Shown piece after piece: positions 11,040 to 23,000 of a stretch of DNA of 64,000 nt. Source of the DNA: Ancylostoma caninum (taxonomy: Eukaryota; Nematoda; Chromadorea; Rhabditida; Ancylostomatidae). How positions within the stretch are numbered: the first letter of the stretch is position 1; each line of letters starts with the position of its first letter. A program made the position numbers and the translations under genes. The notes below the pieces were generated by a model that saw only the letters and a program-made list of their open reading frames with translations, was not told where the DNA came from and ran no database searches. Location: contig JBAJFG010000370.1 in assembly GCA_037903475.1 (NCBI GenBank), positions 2,408,501 through 2,472,500 of the forward strand, read 5' to 3'.

Positions 11040-12100
11040 TATGAGAGCTTGCACTTGTGTATGTGCGAATTTCGATAATATCTAGTTGTTTGATGCTTAA
11101 GTTAATCCAATTTCAATTTTTTTTCGTTAGTTCAAGGTTTGATTTGATAATTGGAGTTTTCGAATTCGAGATGCTATCAGTGTCACCTATAATGGTTATC
11201 CAACATTTGGTTGCAATGTGGGTGTTATTTCGCTTGCTAATCGGCCGATCAGTGCATCCTCTGGTTACTAGGACTCGTCAAAATGGCCTTGAGGATACGT
11301 TCGGTGCCTCCAGGGTTACCTCGGGGATATATCTTCGCATGTGGCTGTCCGAAGGCTGATTCTGGGTATATCGATCAATTCGAATGCGTAAAAGTTACGA
11401 AGAAGAAAAAGAATGGATGTATTCAAATTGCTCATTCATTCGTTGTCGGAAAAAATGTGAGTCATTCTCAGGGGCAATTATTATCCTCGTGATAATAGAA
11501 TAATCTTCGTCAACAAATAATAATAGAAGTAAAATGTTAATAAAAAAAGAGTTAACAGTAAGAGAGATGTAAACGGAGAGAGGTGTGAATGTGAATTCGA
11601 ATTTTTTCAGTTTTAGAAATAATTACTACTTTTATCCTTTTAAGCAGCCAAAAAGTCCGATATCTGAATAATTCGTTTATCTCTTTGTTTGAAAGATCCA
11701 TTATTTGAATAATTCAAGAATGGAATGTCTTGGAAGAGACCATTAATCGAGCTGTATGTAAATATTTCGAAATTACTGGATTTCGAATTGCTCAAAAGGT
11801 CGAGTATTTTTGAAGAATGGAATATTCCACATAGTTACTGGCATCGCACCTTGTTTTTTAAAATCTTCCGGGTTTATCAGTACTATTACAACACTACATC
11901 TTTGTTTGAGGAGTTCAATTGATAAATTTGATCATTTCATCTCGGTGTATCTTTTTCCAAGCTATTCATACGCATTTATCGCGATGCGGTCTCACGCGCG
12001 ACGTGAGCCGATGATACCTACCGATGATGGACGATGTTGGCATGACCCAGCGGTAATTGCTCGGCAGACGGTATCTGGATCTGCCAACCCTACCCACAGG
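11040..12100. other. Core of the long-TIR element, no clear gene
   Basis: Plus-strand frames at 11057-11359, 11283-11492 and 11810-12121 are open for 70-103 codons. The 11283-11492 frame has a basic stretch with two cysteines ('FECVKVTKKKKNGCIQI') faintly like DNA-binding modules of Mutator-type proteins, but this is too weak to call. Confidence 0.3.
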
Positions 12101-13288
12101 CAGATCCTCGGCTGCGCCTAATTATCTCGGGTTCCCAAGTGCTGCCTCCCAATGTTTTACCATGAATCATTCTTGAAACAAATTGATAGTCGGTTGTACA
12201 AGTGTATTGTCGATTCCATCTTTGATTGGATTCATATTGCACCATTTTATGATTCGCTTCATTCACGTATAATTCGACTCAAGAGCATAAGCACGAAATG
12301 GCGGGCGGGCTCTTAGTTACCCATGGCGTCTGACACAAGGGTAAGCGAGCGCGCTCCACCGTTATTGCAGGCATTAGAACAGCATCGCAGTGTCTTTCTT
12401 TTGGTGTCGTGATGGTCATGACCAAGTGATAGAATTGTTTCACTTCCTCAATTTTCTACAAGCTGTAAAATCTTTCGATTTTCTAGGATTCTGCGTGTAT
12501 TTGCGAAGGTCCCACTGATCGACGAATGCATACAACTATTTAATGAAATGCAAGCGGCTTAAATAAAGTAACTGAAAACGTCTCAACATCCCTATGTTTC
12601 GAAGAATATCTCCGTTATGACTACTCACACTTCACCCTAGACTTCATTTTCCTTCCTGAATCCTTAATTTCAATTTTTTTTCTCGGGTATCTAGGTGCCC
12701 CCTTCCGGAGAATATGAAATAAAATGGAGAAGGAGAAGGAAAAACTACTGATAGGTAAGAAGAGAAAACGAGAGCGAAGCAGTTGTATGCAAAAGAAACA
12801 AGGAAAATATGACGAGAAGAAAAAGAAACAAAAAAAAAACAAACAATAGAGAAAGAAACTACAAGAAGACACAATAGGAGGGAAAAAAGTAGGAAAAAAC
12901 GGTGAAAGGGGAGTCAAAGGGAAGAGAAGGCAGAAAAAGAAGTAGTAGGAGTATAAGGAAAACAAGAAACATTCGGAGGAAACCTTTCAAGTCAGTTTAA
13001 CAGCCATTTTATTCAGTACACACCATAAAACCGTTTTCTGCCCGATGTTTCGCTTTAATCACTCGTTTAATTGCAAAGTACCAAGCACTGGCACTTTACT
13101 GACGTTTCTGTTGGCTATTTGCAAGCGAATCTGCAAGCAAAATCAAGCAATCCTTCCTCCTGTAGGTGAAATCGCGTTTTGGCCACGCATTCCGCTGCCC
13201 TTATTCATATTTGGCGCCGCATTGGCGCTGGTCCATGGGGCGCGCCTTTCGCAGCCGGTTGTAGATTTAGATACGAGTAATGAAAAAA

Positions 13289-14212
13289 TCCCAAGCTCAT
13301 TTCTATAAGGGAGTGGGGCGCTGCACAGGAGCTGGACAGTGTTCAGATTAATGCAGGCGATATGCATACACAGCCACCATCGCATTTGAAGCAGACCATG
13401 CACTGAATACACTTCGTCATGTGCGATGCACGACGTCGATAGCGGCAACACTCGTATTGGTGATACCGCCCACAGCAGCTGGTAAAAGGTGGTTGGGATC
13501 AAGACAGCTCCTACAAGGCAATCGCAATTACTTAGGTGCAAGCGAGGTGCGAGAACTATTCGAGCGCACCTCTTGACCGCCACCCGAAAACGCGACGTCG
13601 CCGGTCAACTTTTGATTTTAGAGCACGGCAATGGCCGTGCAGTTCGGGCATCTGCTCATTGTTGCACATGTTTCGCTCTCCGAAGCACCGCTCCGTTTGA
13701 TTTTTTTTTTGCTTCTAAAGCATCCGCAGCACTGTGCTCATGGTCGAAAGAATTTCCGAAGAGGAAACTTGTGCGTGCAAGGTCGAGCGTGGTGTTGGTA
13801 AAAATTCGACCCCGAGGCGACCCCCCCCCTTCTTGTAGACGTGAAAAATGCGACCCACTCCAGAACATTTAATTTTTTTAACGTTTCCAGTTATTGCAAT
13901 TCAACGATTTACAAAGCATCCCGAGGAAATTTTTTGAATCCAGTTAATTTTTAAAGTTGATTTTCACCTGTCAATTCTTAATTTTTGTTTTTGAATTTCA
14001 AGTTTTATCAATGAAACAACCAGTCAATTGTCCCACATGTCTATGTCGCACATCTAAACACTTATTATAAGCAACTAGAGTGATGCAAAAGTCGTATTAT
14101 TGCTTAAGCAGCTCCAGGTTTTCATCCACGGAATTACAATCGTACACGTGCAGATGTATGGTTGTTTGTCACGAATTTAAAAAGGGTTGACATGTGACCT
14201 GGGAAAGTTTGG
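13289..14212. other. No recognisable gene
   Basis: Opposing open frames of 127 and 146 codons overlap at 13143-13872; neither shows a known motif. Nothing else was identified. Confidence 0.35.
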
Positions 14213-15118
14213 TTCATTACCAGGGGGGTGCGGAACTTTCCGTTTTCCGTTTTACGCTTTCCGTTTTCCGCCCATTTTCGGCCTTCTGTTTTACGTTTTA
14301 CGGGTTTTTAGCCCGGAAAACGGAAAATCTCGGAAAATTATGGAGGGTATTTGTTGACGTTGACGAGGTATTTGTTTCGGGGTATTTCCCTATCCTGAAA
14401 AGGGTTCACGCGTTTCGATGCGCAATGTATATGAGTTGACAACAGTGGCGCCAAAGTTGACGACCAACCTCCATTTACCATCGCAATTTCCCTGGTCCTC
14501 ATCATTGTTCCAAATATGCCATACAAGTGCCCTGCTCTCCTCAAAGTTTTCAAAAAAAAAAACGCTTCTACGGAAATGTGGGGTGAAGTTATATAAAATT
14601 TCCATGAAACTGTGACGTGCCAGGTAGAGGCATCAAGCATTTCTGCGAAGCAACGCATGATGTAGGCTTTCTTTCAAGTTGACAAAAGCATAAGTCTACA
14701 TCACGAAGAATGGGTCTGCAAAAATTCAGACAAAAAGGTAACTACGGTAAAGCAAAGGCGTCCCACTTTTCACACTTTGCAGTTTGTCGTCTTAGTAAGT
14801 AAGTTCGGTGAGAAAAATGCTCATTGATTATGTAATTCTGATAATCTCTCGTAACTTGGTGAAGGATAGGTACTCCTCGATCTCCCTATGTTCTAGGCGT
14901 TTGAAGTAAGTAACATCATTGGACTTGAAGTTACCTAATTACTTGAAAGAGTCACCACTTATGCTCATCAAGAAGACACTTAGGAAATCCAATGTTGAGG
15001 AGGACTTTTGGTCACAAACCTGCTTTCGCAAAGTTTTCCGTTTTCCGCTTATTTTTGGCCTTCCGTTTTCCGTTTTACGGGATTTAAAGTTTTACTTCCG
15101 CACATCCCTGTTCATTAC
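14213..15118. mobile_element. hAT-type non-autonomous element, 890 bp
   Basis: The element runs 14221-15110: it begins CAGGGGGGTGCGGAA and ends TTCCGCACATCCCTG, with TTCATTAC (8 bp) on both sides (14213-14220 and 15111-15118). Eight-bp duplications and CAG..CTG ends are hAT hallmarks. Both ends carry runs of TTTTCCG/TTTTACG hexamer-like repeats. No transposase frame is present. The same ends occur at 18398-18510, and related ends at 51850-53722. Confidence 0.9.
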
Positions 15119-15552
15119 GCTTATATTCGAGTGGAAATTCGTAGGTAAAAAGATGGGAAAATTGCCAGGTAACTTTGAAAGCTGAAGTTTTACATGTGTA
15201 TAGAGATTGAACTCCTCTTTGAGAATCATGTTTAAGATCTTGTCAGCGTTTACACATAACTAACTAGGCCACCATCCACGGAATTACACTTTGAGCAATA
15301 TATTTATCACCTTCGCGACCTCACGCTTTTGGCATGGTGTATCACGTGGGACACGGGCATTTGAACAAGCGTGCGTCCCGTGCTCAGCCGCTTGAGCACG
15401 TGGTCTCACTTGGTGGGAATTTTTCCCCTGCCACAAAATACTCCGGATCTGCGCAAATCTGAGACCGATCGTTTTATCTTTTGTGATCGCGAAGACTGTT
15501 CCAAATGTCTGTCGTCCATTCACTTGATATTGGTTGACTTTTTTTTTCGAAC

Positions 15553-15715
15553 ATACGAGGGCAGTTTGAAAAGTTTCCGGAATGACAAAGAAAACGAAAC
15601 AAATGAGATGTCTTCAATATTTTATTTCAATACTCACTTCCCTCAAAGCTCAACACACTTGATCCAGTTTGTTCTTAACTTTTCATTTTCCAGCTAGAAT
15701 GAATTTCTCGAAGCG
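15553..15715 (-). mobile_element. Mariner end fragment
   Basis: 'ACGAGGGCAGTTTGAAAAGT' resembles terminal inverted repeats of mariner elements and runs into 'TTTCCGG' and a short subterminal stretch. No transposase frame follows, so this is a remnant. Family assignment rests on the end motif only. Confidence 0.5.
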
Positions 15716-15724
15716 CTCAGAATA

Positions 15725-16040
15725 AGCGCGTAAAGCCAGTAGTGTCGCGCCGGTGTCAGGTGAAGGGGCACACGTGCCGTGCCGGTCTCAGGTAAAGGGG
15801 CACACTTGTCCACTGCGCGGTATTTTCCCTTGGGTTTGACTGGGCTAGTGGTAAAGTAGCGCTGGTTTTAGGTAAAGGGGCGCACTGGTCCATTGGTCTG
15901 AACTTTTCCTTAAGTTCAACTGGGCCAGTAGTGAATTGGCGAGGTCTGTTGGCCGGGATTTTCCCGTGAGTCCGGCTGGCTGGCTCAGTGGTAAAGCGGC
16001 GTTGGCTTCAGGCAAAAGGCAACACGTGTTCATTGGCCGT
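15725..16040. repeat. Diverged tandem repeats, GGTAAAGGGGC family
   Basis: The phrases 'caggt(a/g)aaggggcacac', 'ttttccct' and 'ctgggc(t/c)agtggtaaag' recur three to four times at roughly 100-bp spacing. Non-coding. Confidence 0.6.
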
Positions 16041-16261
16041 CAACAAGAAGAAGGTCGTGGTCTTCAAAAATTTCAGTCAGTCAATTTTGGCATTCTGTGA
16101 CTCCTCGACAAGCTTTTGCCACTGTTTGGTTTGAGTTTCTCAAAATCTAAGGATTACTTCTATTCAGACAGGTGTTGAGACTGAATGAAGTGCTTAATTA
16201 GGTTTGTTTGCAGACACTCTACTCGAACTCTAATACCAACACTGATAGAATGCGGTGAAAC

Positions 16262-16512
16262 TTTGAGCCAAGGAACTCACGGGGTTACTATCTCGCGCAA
16301 AAGCCTAGACAATAACTTGCGCACCCACCTAATGTGTCTCATCAACCCCGTGGACCACCTCCCTTACTAGAAACTCAAACAAAAGCCTGGACAATAAATT
16401 GCGCACCCACCTCATGTATGCCGCCAACCCCGTGGATTGCCTCCCTTCCAAAATACTCAGGGAAAAGTCTAGAAAATAACTTGCGCACCTCATGTATCAT
16501 GCCTACGTCAGT
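16262..16512. repeat. Three diverged tandem repeats of about 85 bp
   Basis: 'AATAACTTGCGCACCCACCT' followed by 'catgt' and 'caaccccgtgga' recurs near 16312, 16395 and 16475. It lies just upstream of the first chromodomain exon found and probably belongs to the preceding intron. Confidence 0.65.
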
Positions 16513-16520
16513 ATGTTCAG

Positions 16521-17003
16521 GTGTGGTAGAGTATCTAATTCAATGGAAAGGGTACGGACCAAGTGATAACACGTGGGAACCTGCTAAACAGTGCGTAAGT
16601 CAATGTGAAGGCTTTGTAGTCATTGCTATGCCCATCTTCTAATAAAAAAATCTCTTAGGATTGCGCAGACTTGATAGAAGAGTTTGAAAGATCAAGGAAA
16701 GCCACTTCTGAGGACATGGCTCAAAAGAGTCGAAAACGTAAGAAGTTGGTGGAATTTGTGCACATTTGGCTAATGCTATTTGTTTTTCATAAAATCCTTA
16801 TTCCAGCTTGGATGAAGAAGAAGGTATCTCTCCGAAACAAAGTGTAGGTTTTCGATAACGTCTTAGTGGGTATTGTTGTTCGTGTTACACTGAAGTTAGT
16901 AGGATTTCTAACTTGTTGCAGAATATGGCTGAAGATATCTTTGACGATGGCACAAATAACGACACAGCTGCTGCACAACTTCTCAAAGCAAAAGATCAAA
17001 AGC
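16521..17003 (+). CDS. Exons of the chromodomain and linker
   Basis: Exon 16521-16594 follows 'gtatgttcag' and encodes 'VVEYLIQWKGYGPSDNTWEP', the core of a chromodomain: the WKGY pair supplies two of the three aromatic-cage residues, and the NTWEP strand follows. Exon 16659-16737 continues with 'CADLIEEFERSRK', the closing helix. A 14-nt exon (16807-16820) and exon 16922-17003 ('NMAEDIFDDGTNND...') form the linker. Donors are gtaagt, gtaag, gtatct and gtatgt. The first cage tyrosine should lie in the missing upstream exon. Confidence 0.8.
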
Positions 17004-20000
17004 GTATGTCTCTTGGCGTTGTTGTTGTTTTTCTCAGCAACAGCTACTAAGTTGTAGCGAAAGTTCTCGCGGTTTTCAAAAATGTGCATTTTTAACCACA
17101 CGCTGCCTTGAAGCAACCTATCTTTTGTATATATAGGAAGGCCAAGTATGTGCAAGTTTATTACTATTATCACCTGCAAACTCCTGCACAGTCCCGTCCA
17201 GGAATATGGAACTTCCAAACTTTCAGTATAGGGCAATTTATACTAGCTGCGTGCGTCAGTCGCGCATCAGTAGCACGCATCCATTTGCAAGGGATTTTCG
17301 ATGAAGACTGGTCAACACGGCATGTACATCCTCAATGAAAAGAACGCGCGGCCGCCGCCAGGCCGTAAACGCGTGCGTCTGAGCTGCGACTGCGATGCGA
17401 CTGCAATGCGACTGTGCCCTATTCTTCATCATGTAGACGCACGCGCGTCAGTCGCACGCATCCAGTATAAATTGCCCTTATGACGCTTTAAAGGCAGCAC
17501 CCACGAAAAACCTTGTCACTCAGGTTTTAGAGCGATCTTGGGTTTCTGACTATGTGGAGCATGAATAATGTGGTCAATTTTGTCAGAACTCATGTTAAAA
17601 TGGTTTTTGGATGCTACCAATTTGCTGCATTATAGCAATTCGGCCGAGTTACGCTGGTGGAGTAGATCAAGGAAGTCGATGACGCTGCCTTTATTGTCAA
17701 CGAATTTCTTGGCGCAACTAGATAATCGATTAATTTTCAAGCTTTCCTGGAGGAGAAAAAGCACAAACAAAAGGGAAATAGAATGTTCACCACAGAGACA
17801 TGCCTTAAGAGAAGAAACAAAACTTATGATTGAGTTAAAGAGCTAATGAACAGAAACTTATATCTAATTGAAAATTTAAAAGTTCTGAAAAAAAAAGCAA
17901 TCATACGGTCTAACAACAATTGAAAGAGCGTAGATGGGGGAATCAGATGATCACAATGTAAAACTTCTGGAAATGAGCATGGAAAGCAAACGTTATCTTA
18001 GGAAAACTGAGTGACTGCGGCAGAAATCAGCTGATTTGGATCATCTCACCCCGCGGATACCCGGATACCAAGTGTAACTTGTTAAATCTTGGAAACGCTG
18101 ATGCCTTCGGCGGTGCAACTTACGGAGAATTACTGGGACTATCGTTCAGACTCCAAAACATTCAAAAATTTGGACATGAAGGTTATCGTGGGTGCTGCCT
18201 TTAGATCTGGGGAATTAGCAGCCGCAGAAAGTTGTCGCGTTAATGCTGTATTTAGGAACGGTACAGCATCCGAACGCACTGCACAAGATTGATCCAGACA
18301 CCTTTCTTCTGACTACTTCAACGTCAGTGTTTCCGCACGGTCGGGAAGCGCATCCGGAGTCGCCACTGATCAATTATGACAGTTGGTGGATTCGGATCAG
18401 GGGTGTGCGGAATTCTCCGTTTTACGCTTTCCTTTTTCCGCCCATTTTTGGCCTTCCGTTTTCCATTTTACGTTTTACGGGATTTGAAATTTTACCTCCG
18501 CACGTCCCTGATTCGGATCCATGGCAAATCACGTGTGAAAAGACGCATGTCTTGGATGTTCACTTTACCAGCAACGCCGATCACCGGCGTTAGTTGGGCA
18601 AGGTAGAAAAATTATCATAGTAAGTTATCATGATTTGACCACGTGGGATCTCCAACGATGAGCAGAAGTGGCAGATGAGAAGCGGTGTCTATACGTCAAC
18701 GCCAACCCATCGACACTGAGTTGACAAGGATGAGTAGCCTGAGCCGCAGCCGAAGGCAGATCACCCTCTGAAGGTTGTGGTCACTGCTTGTTGTGATAGC
18801 AAGGGCATCATACACTATGCGCTACTGCCACGCTACACTGTCCTTACGGTGGACCTGTGCTATCAGCTGCAGGATACAATGACCGCAAAAACCACAGAAA
18901 AGAGTGCGAATCACGGCAAGATCCGATCCCTGCACGACGATGCTCGCCCACATATTGAAAATGTGACTCGCTAGAAGTTACCCGGCTTTGAATGGAAAGT
19001 GATCACATACCCAACGTACAGTCCTTACCTTCCCTCGAAGGACTACCTCCTTCTCCTGTTCCCCTCTAACGCCATGCAGGGTAGGGCGTTCGATGATGAA
19101 GATGACTTGGATCGCTGGCTAGGCAACTTTTCCGATTCAGTGTCAGAACAGTTCTATGCCGAGTATACATGTGACCGAATGGAATATATTCGACGAAATT
19201 CTCGAATATTCGAGTAATTCGTTCATTCGGCTTTTCAAAGAATGGGCATATTCGAACTATTCATTCATTCGGGTTGTTCATAGTAAGAGTTATTCGAATA
19301 ATTCGTTTATTCGGGCACCTAGAGAAAGCTAGTATTCGAACAATTCATTCATTCGACTGTCTGAGAAGTGGCAAATTCGAAATATTCGTTTATTCGACTT
19401 GGGAACATTTGACATTTGAATAATGATGGAATGATGGCTATTATAGAAAGCTGTAGGTATCCACTAACAAGCTCATTCCTCAGAGACTCGTTGCGACCCC
19501 CAGCAATTCCCGCAAATCGCCTGACGAGACCCTGATACGTCCTGAGGCCGATGGCGGCGTAGCGTTCTTCTACAATGGCCTTGTGGACTTCTTCCACAGC
19601 GCCTCCGAAAACGCCTGCAGATACATCGCCGTTATGGGCTTTGGGACTTCTTCCACAGCGCCTCCGAAAGCGCCTGTAGATACATAGCCACGCTGGCTAC
19701 GCTTGCAGGGGGCGTGGCCACGACGAATTTGGACCGGGCCTGTTTTCCAGTTTAAAGTGCTTTCAAGAAAAAAAAATGCTAGAGGCTCCGCTAGTAAAAC
19801 AAGCAGGAGCTGGTGAGAAATGTCATGCCATCTTACCCACCAGGACCGAAATTAAATCCATAGAAACATAATCATCAGTAAAGGTAATGCCATCTGTACA
19901 TCATTATGTGAAGTTGTGATGAATGTAACACATACTAGTACATATTCTTCTTCATTAATCAATTTAATTGAATTTTGCTAGTTGTAAGTTGGGCATTTCG

Positions 20001-23000
20001 GCATTTTCTTGTTCTTACCTGTCATACGGCAGGATAGAATGAATGCCTTGCAGGTACCGTGGATGCATGCAATGTCATAGGACAATCACAACCTCATTGT
20101 CCAAGAACTATTGATTTTTCGGAGCTTATGATGAATCATAAGACTCACTTATTAAAATCAGGACTCTCAGAAGTTTGCAGGCCGCAGTAGTAGTTAGTGG
20201 CTAACATTTTAATATAGTTTGACTAACATTTTAACAAAGTGGGTTAAGTAGCTGGTATATTGCGAAGATATTTTGTATAGAAAAGATCTCTCGGGACCTT
20301 GAATCGCTCGGCGAGAAATTTTCGGAAAATCAGGTACTGACAACGAGATGCTAAGTATGGCAAAGGCACCACAGAGGACCTTGCATGAAACGTGAACAAG
20401 CAAATCACCAAAGACGAAATTTCATTTCTTAACACTTCGGATCAGGGTCAAGCGTACGGTGGTAATTTACCAAGGGGGGTCGCCTTGGGGGGAGCAGGGT
20501 GGGGGTCGCCTGAAGAGGGGAGGATGATAGCAGCAAGGTAGGGAAGTTCGTTTTTTCATCAGCAAGGCGAAGTTCGATTCCTCGCGACGGTGTTAGTGTT
20601 GCAAACACTTCAGCATGCTTTTTTTTTCTTTTAGTACCTAAATAACAAGTGTAAAATCGTCGGTGAACACTTTCCACTTCGGCTTGAACGTTTTGTTTGG
20701 CTGTAAATCGACTCCCAGGGTCCAATAAACATGTAGCTGAAAATGCAATTCCGTGGATGGTATGCGTCGTCCGGACACCTAGGACGTCCGGACATCACAT
20801 GGTGCTCCGAAGCCATGAAGCCGGTTTTCCAGAACTTAACTTCATGACGATGCAGAATCTCAGGGCTTCTCGTTCATTGGAAATTCTTTTATAGCGATAA
20901 GACCACATAAGACATGACCGCAAAATGTGTTAAATTTGATGTGTATTGACACTCAATGACTGACAAAATCAGGAGATTCTTTAAAAAACGACTTAGTGCA
21001 TAAGAAAGAGCAAAAAGAGATAACAAGTTCTCCTCAAATCATTATATTCTGTCCAACTGACCCAGTATATGTGATTACTAGCGCCCCTTCGGGACGCTAG
21101 AAAGTGGGGTGGGGCAGCCACTTGAGGCATGTGCAAAAGCTCCACACGTGCAAAATGCTTAGAAAATTAGCAAATAAGCAAAATTAATCATTAACTGAGC
21201 TCAAATTCAGAAACCTTCTTATAAGTTACGTATAAGAGAAGCAGAACAAATCTTCCAATGGGCCCAAACATGAAGTCCTTCTTATGAGTTGAGTGTGCGA
21301 ATGAGAAGTTCGTTCCCCATCGTATGGCGTATTTGTGCGTATTCCTCACTATCGGGCCAACGCAGACGCGTTCTCCATCGGCGGAACTGTATCCTATCCG
21401 TTCCCCACACTATTGGACAAGGCGAAATTGTATCCGAGTGTTTTCCACACTACTGGGCCGCAGCGGACTTTCCTCCATCGGTGGACCAGTATTCTGGCGC
21501 CATCTTCACACATTAGGCCTGAACCGTATCCTGGTATTCTCTACACACACTTTACTGAGTCACAGCGGACCAATCCTATGTTGGCGGACCCCTATCCTGG
21601 TGTTATCCATACTACTGGGCCACGGCGGGCCCTTCCTCCATCAGAGCCCCGGATTCTGGCGCCTTCCTCACAGTTAGGGCAAGCCGGATCCGTTCTCCAG
21701 GGGCGGGTTCGCATCCTGTCATTCTCAACACTAAAGTGAACCCGTATCCTGGCGTCCCCCACACCACTGGGCCACGGTCGGCCCTTTCTCCATCGGTGGA
21801 CCCGTATCCTGGTGTCCCCCGCACCATTGGGCCCTCGCGGGCCTTCTCTCCATAGCTGGACCCACGTCATGGCGTTCCCCACAGCACTGGGCCACGGCGG
21901 GCCCTTTGTCATCGCTGGACCCGTGTCATTGAGTTCCCAACGGCACTGGGCCACGGTGGGCCCTTTCTTCATCTGTGGACCCGTGTCATGGCGTTCCCCA
22001 CAGCACTGGGCCACGGCGGGCCCTTTCTCCCTCGGTGGACCCGTGTCTCGGCGTTCCCCGCACCATTGGGCCACGGCGGGCCCTTTCTCCATCGGTGGAC
22101 CCGTTTCTTGGCGTTCCCCACAGCATTGGGCCACGGCGGGCCTATTCTCCATCGGTGGACCCGTATCTTGGCGTCCCCCACTCCATTGGGCCCTAGCGGG
22201 CCTTTTCTCCAAGCTGGACCCATCTCATGGCGTTCCCCACAGCACTGGGCCACGGCGGGCCCTTTCTCCCTCGGTGGACCCGTGCCTCGGCGTTCCCCGC
22301 ACCACAGGGCCACGGCGGTCCCTTTCTCCATCGGTGGACCCGTATTCTGGCGCCATCTTCACACATTAGGCCTGAACCATATCCTGGTATTCTCTACACA
22401 CACTTTACTGAGTCACAGCGGACCAATCCTATGTTGGCGGACCCGTATCCTGGTGTTATCCATACTACTGGGCCACGGCGGGCCCGTCCTCCATCAGAGC
22501 CCCGGATTCTGGCGCCTTCCTCACAGTTAGGGCAAGCCGGATCTGTTCTCCAGGGGCGGGTTCGCATCCTGTCATTCTCAACACTAAAGTGAACCCGTAT
22601 CCTGGCGTCCCCCACAGCACTGGGCCACGGCGGGCCCTTTCTCCCTCGGTGGACCCGTGTCTCGGCGTTCCCCGCACCACTGGGCCACGGCGGGCCATTT
22701 CTCCATCGGTGGACCCATGTCATGGAGTTTCTCGCACCACTGGGCCACGGCGGGCCCTTTCTCCCTCGGTGGACCCGTGTCTCGGCGTTCCCCGCACCAC
22801 TGGGCCACGGCGGGCCATTTCTCCATCGGTGGACCCATGTCATGGAGTTTCTCGCACCACTGGGCCAGGCGGGCCTTTTCTCCATCGTTGGACCCGTTTC
22901 TTGGCGTTCCCCACAGCACTGGGCCACGGCGGGCCCTTTCTCAATCGGTGGACCCGTTTCTTGGCGGTTCCCACAGCACTGGGCCACGGCGGGCCTTTTC

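Larger units (their letters stand above)
8051..13288. mobile_element. 5.2-kb long-TIR element, Mutator/foldback-like
   Basis: The element spans 8061-13278. Both sides carry the same 10 bp, AATGAAAAAA (8051-8060 and 13279-13288), as expected for a target duplication. The ends are long inverted arms starting ACTCGTATCTAAATCTACAA; homology is near-continuous for about 450 bp (8061-8507 against 12836-13278), resumes after a solo LTR (8880-8990 against 12725-12830), and a further inverted match lies at 9230-9280 against 12120-12170. Long arms with 9-10 bp duplications are typical of Mutator-like and foldback elements. No transposase was recognised, and the core (11040-12100) has only short open frames. 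A TA-flanked foldback element and a solo LTR are inserted inside. Confidence 0.75.

Noticed and set aside
13143..13872. Opposing frames of 146 and 127 codons
   Set aside because: They overlap the right arm of the long-TIR element and have no recognisable domain.
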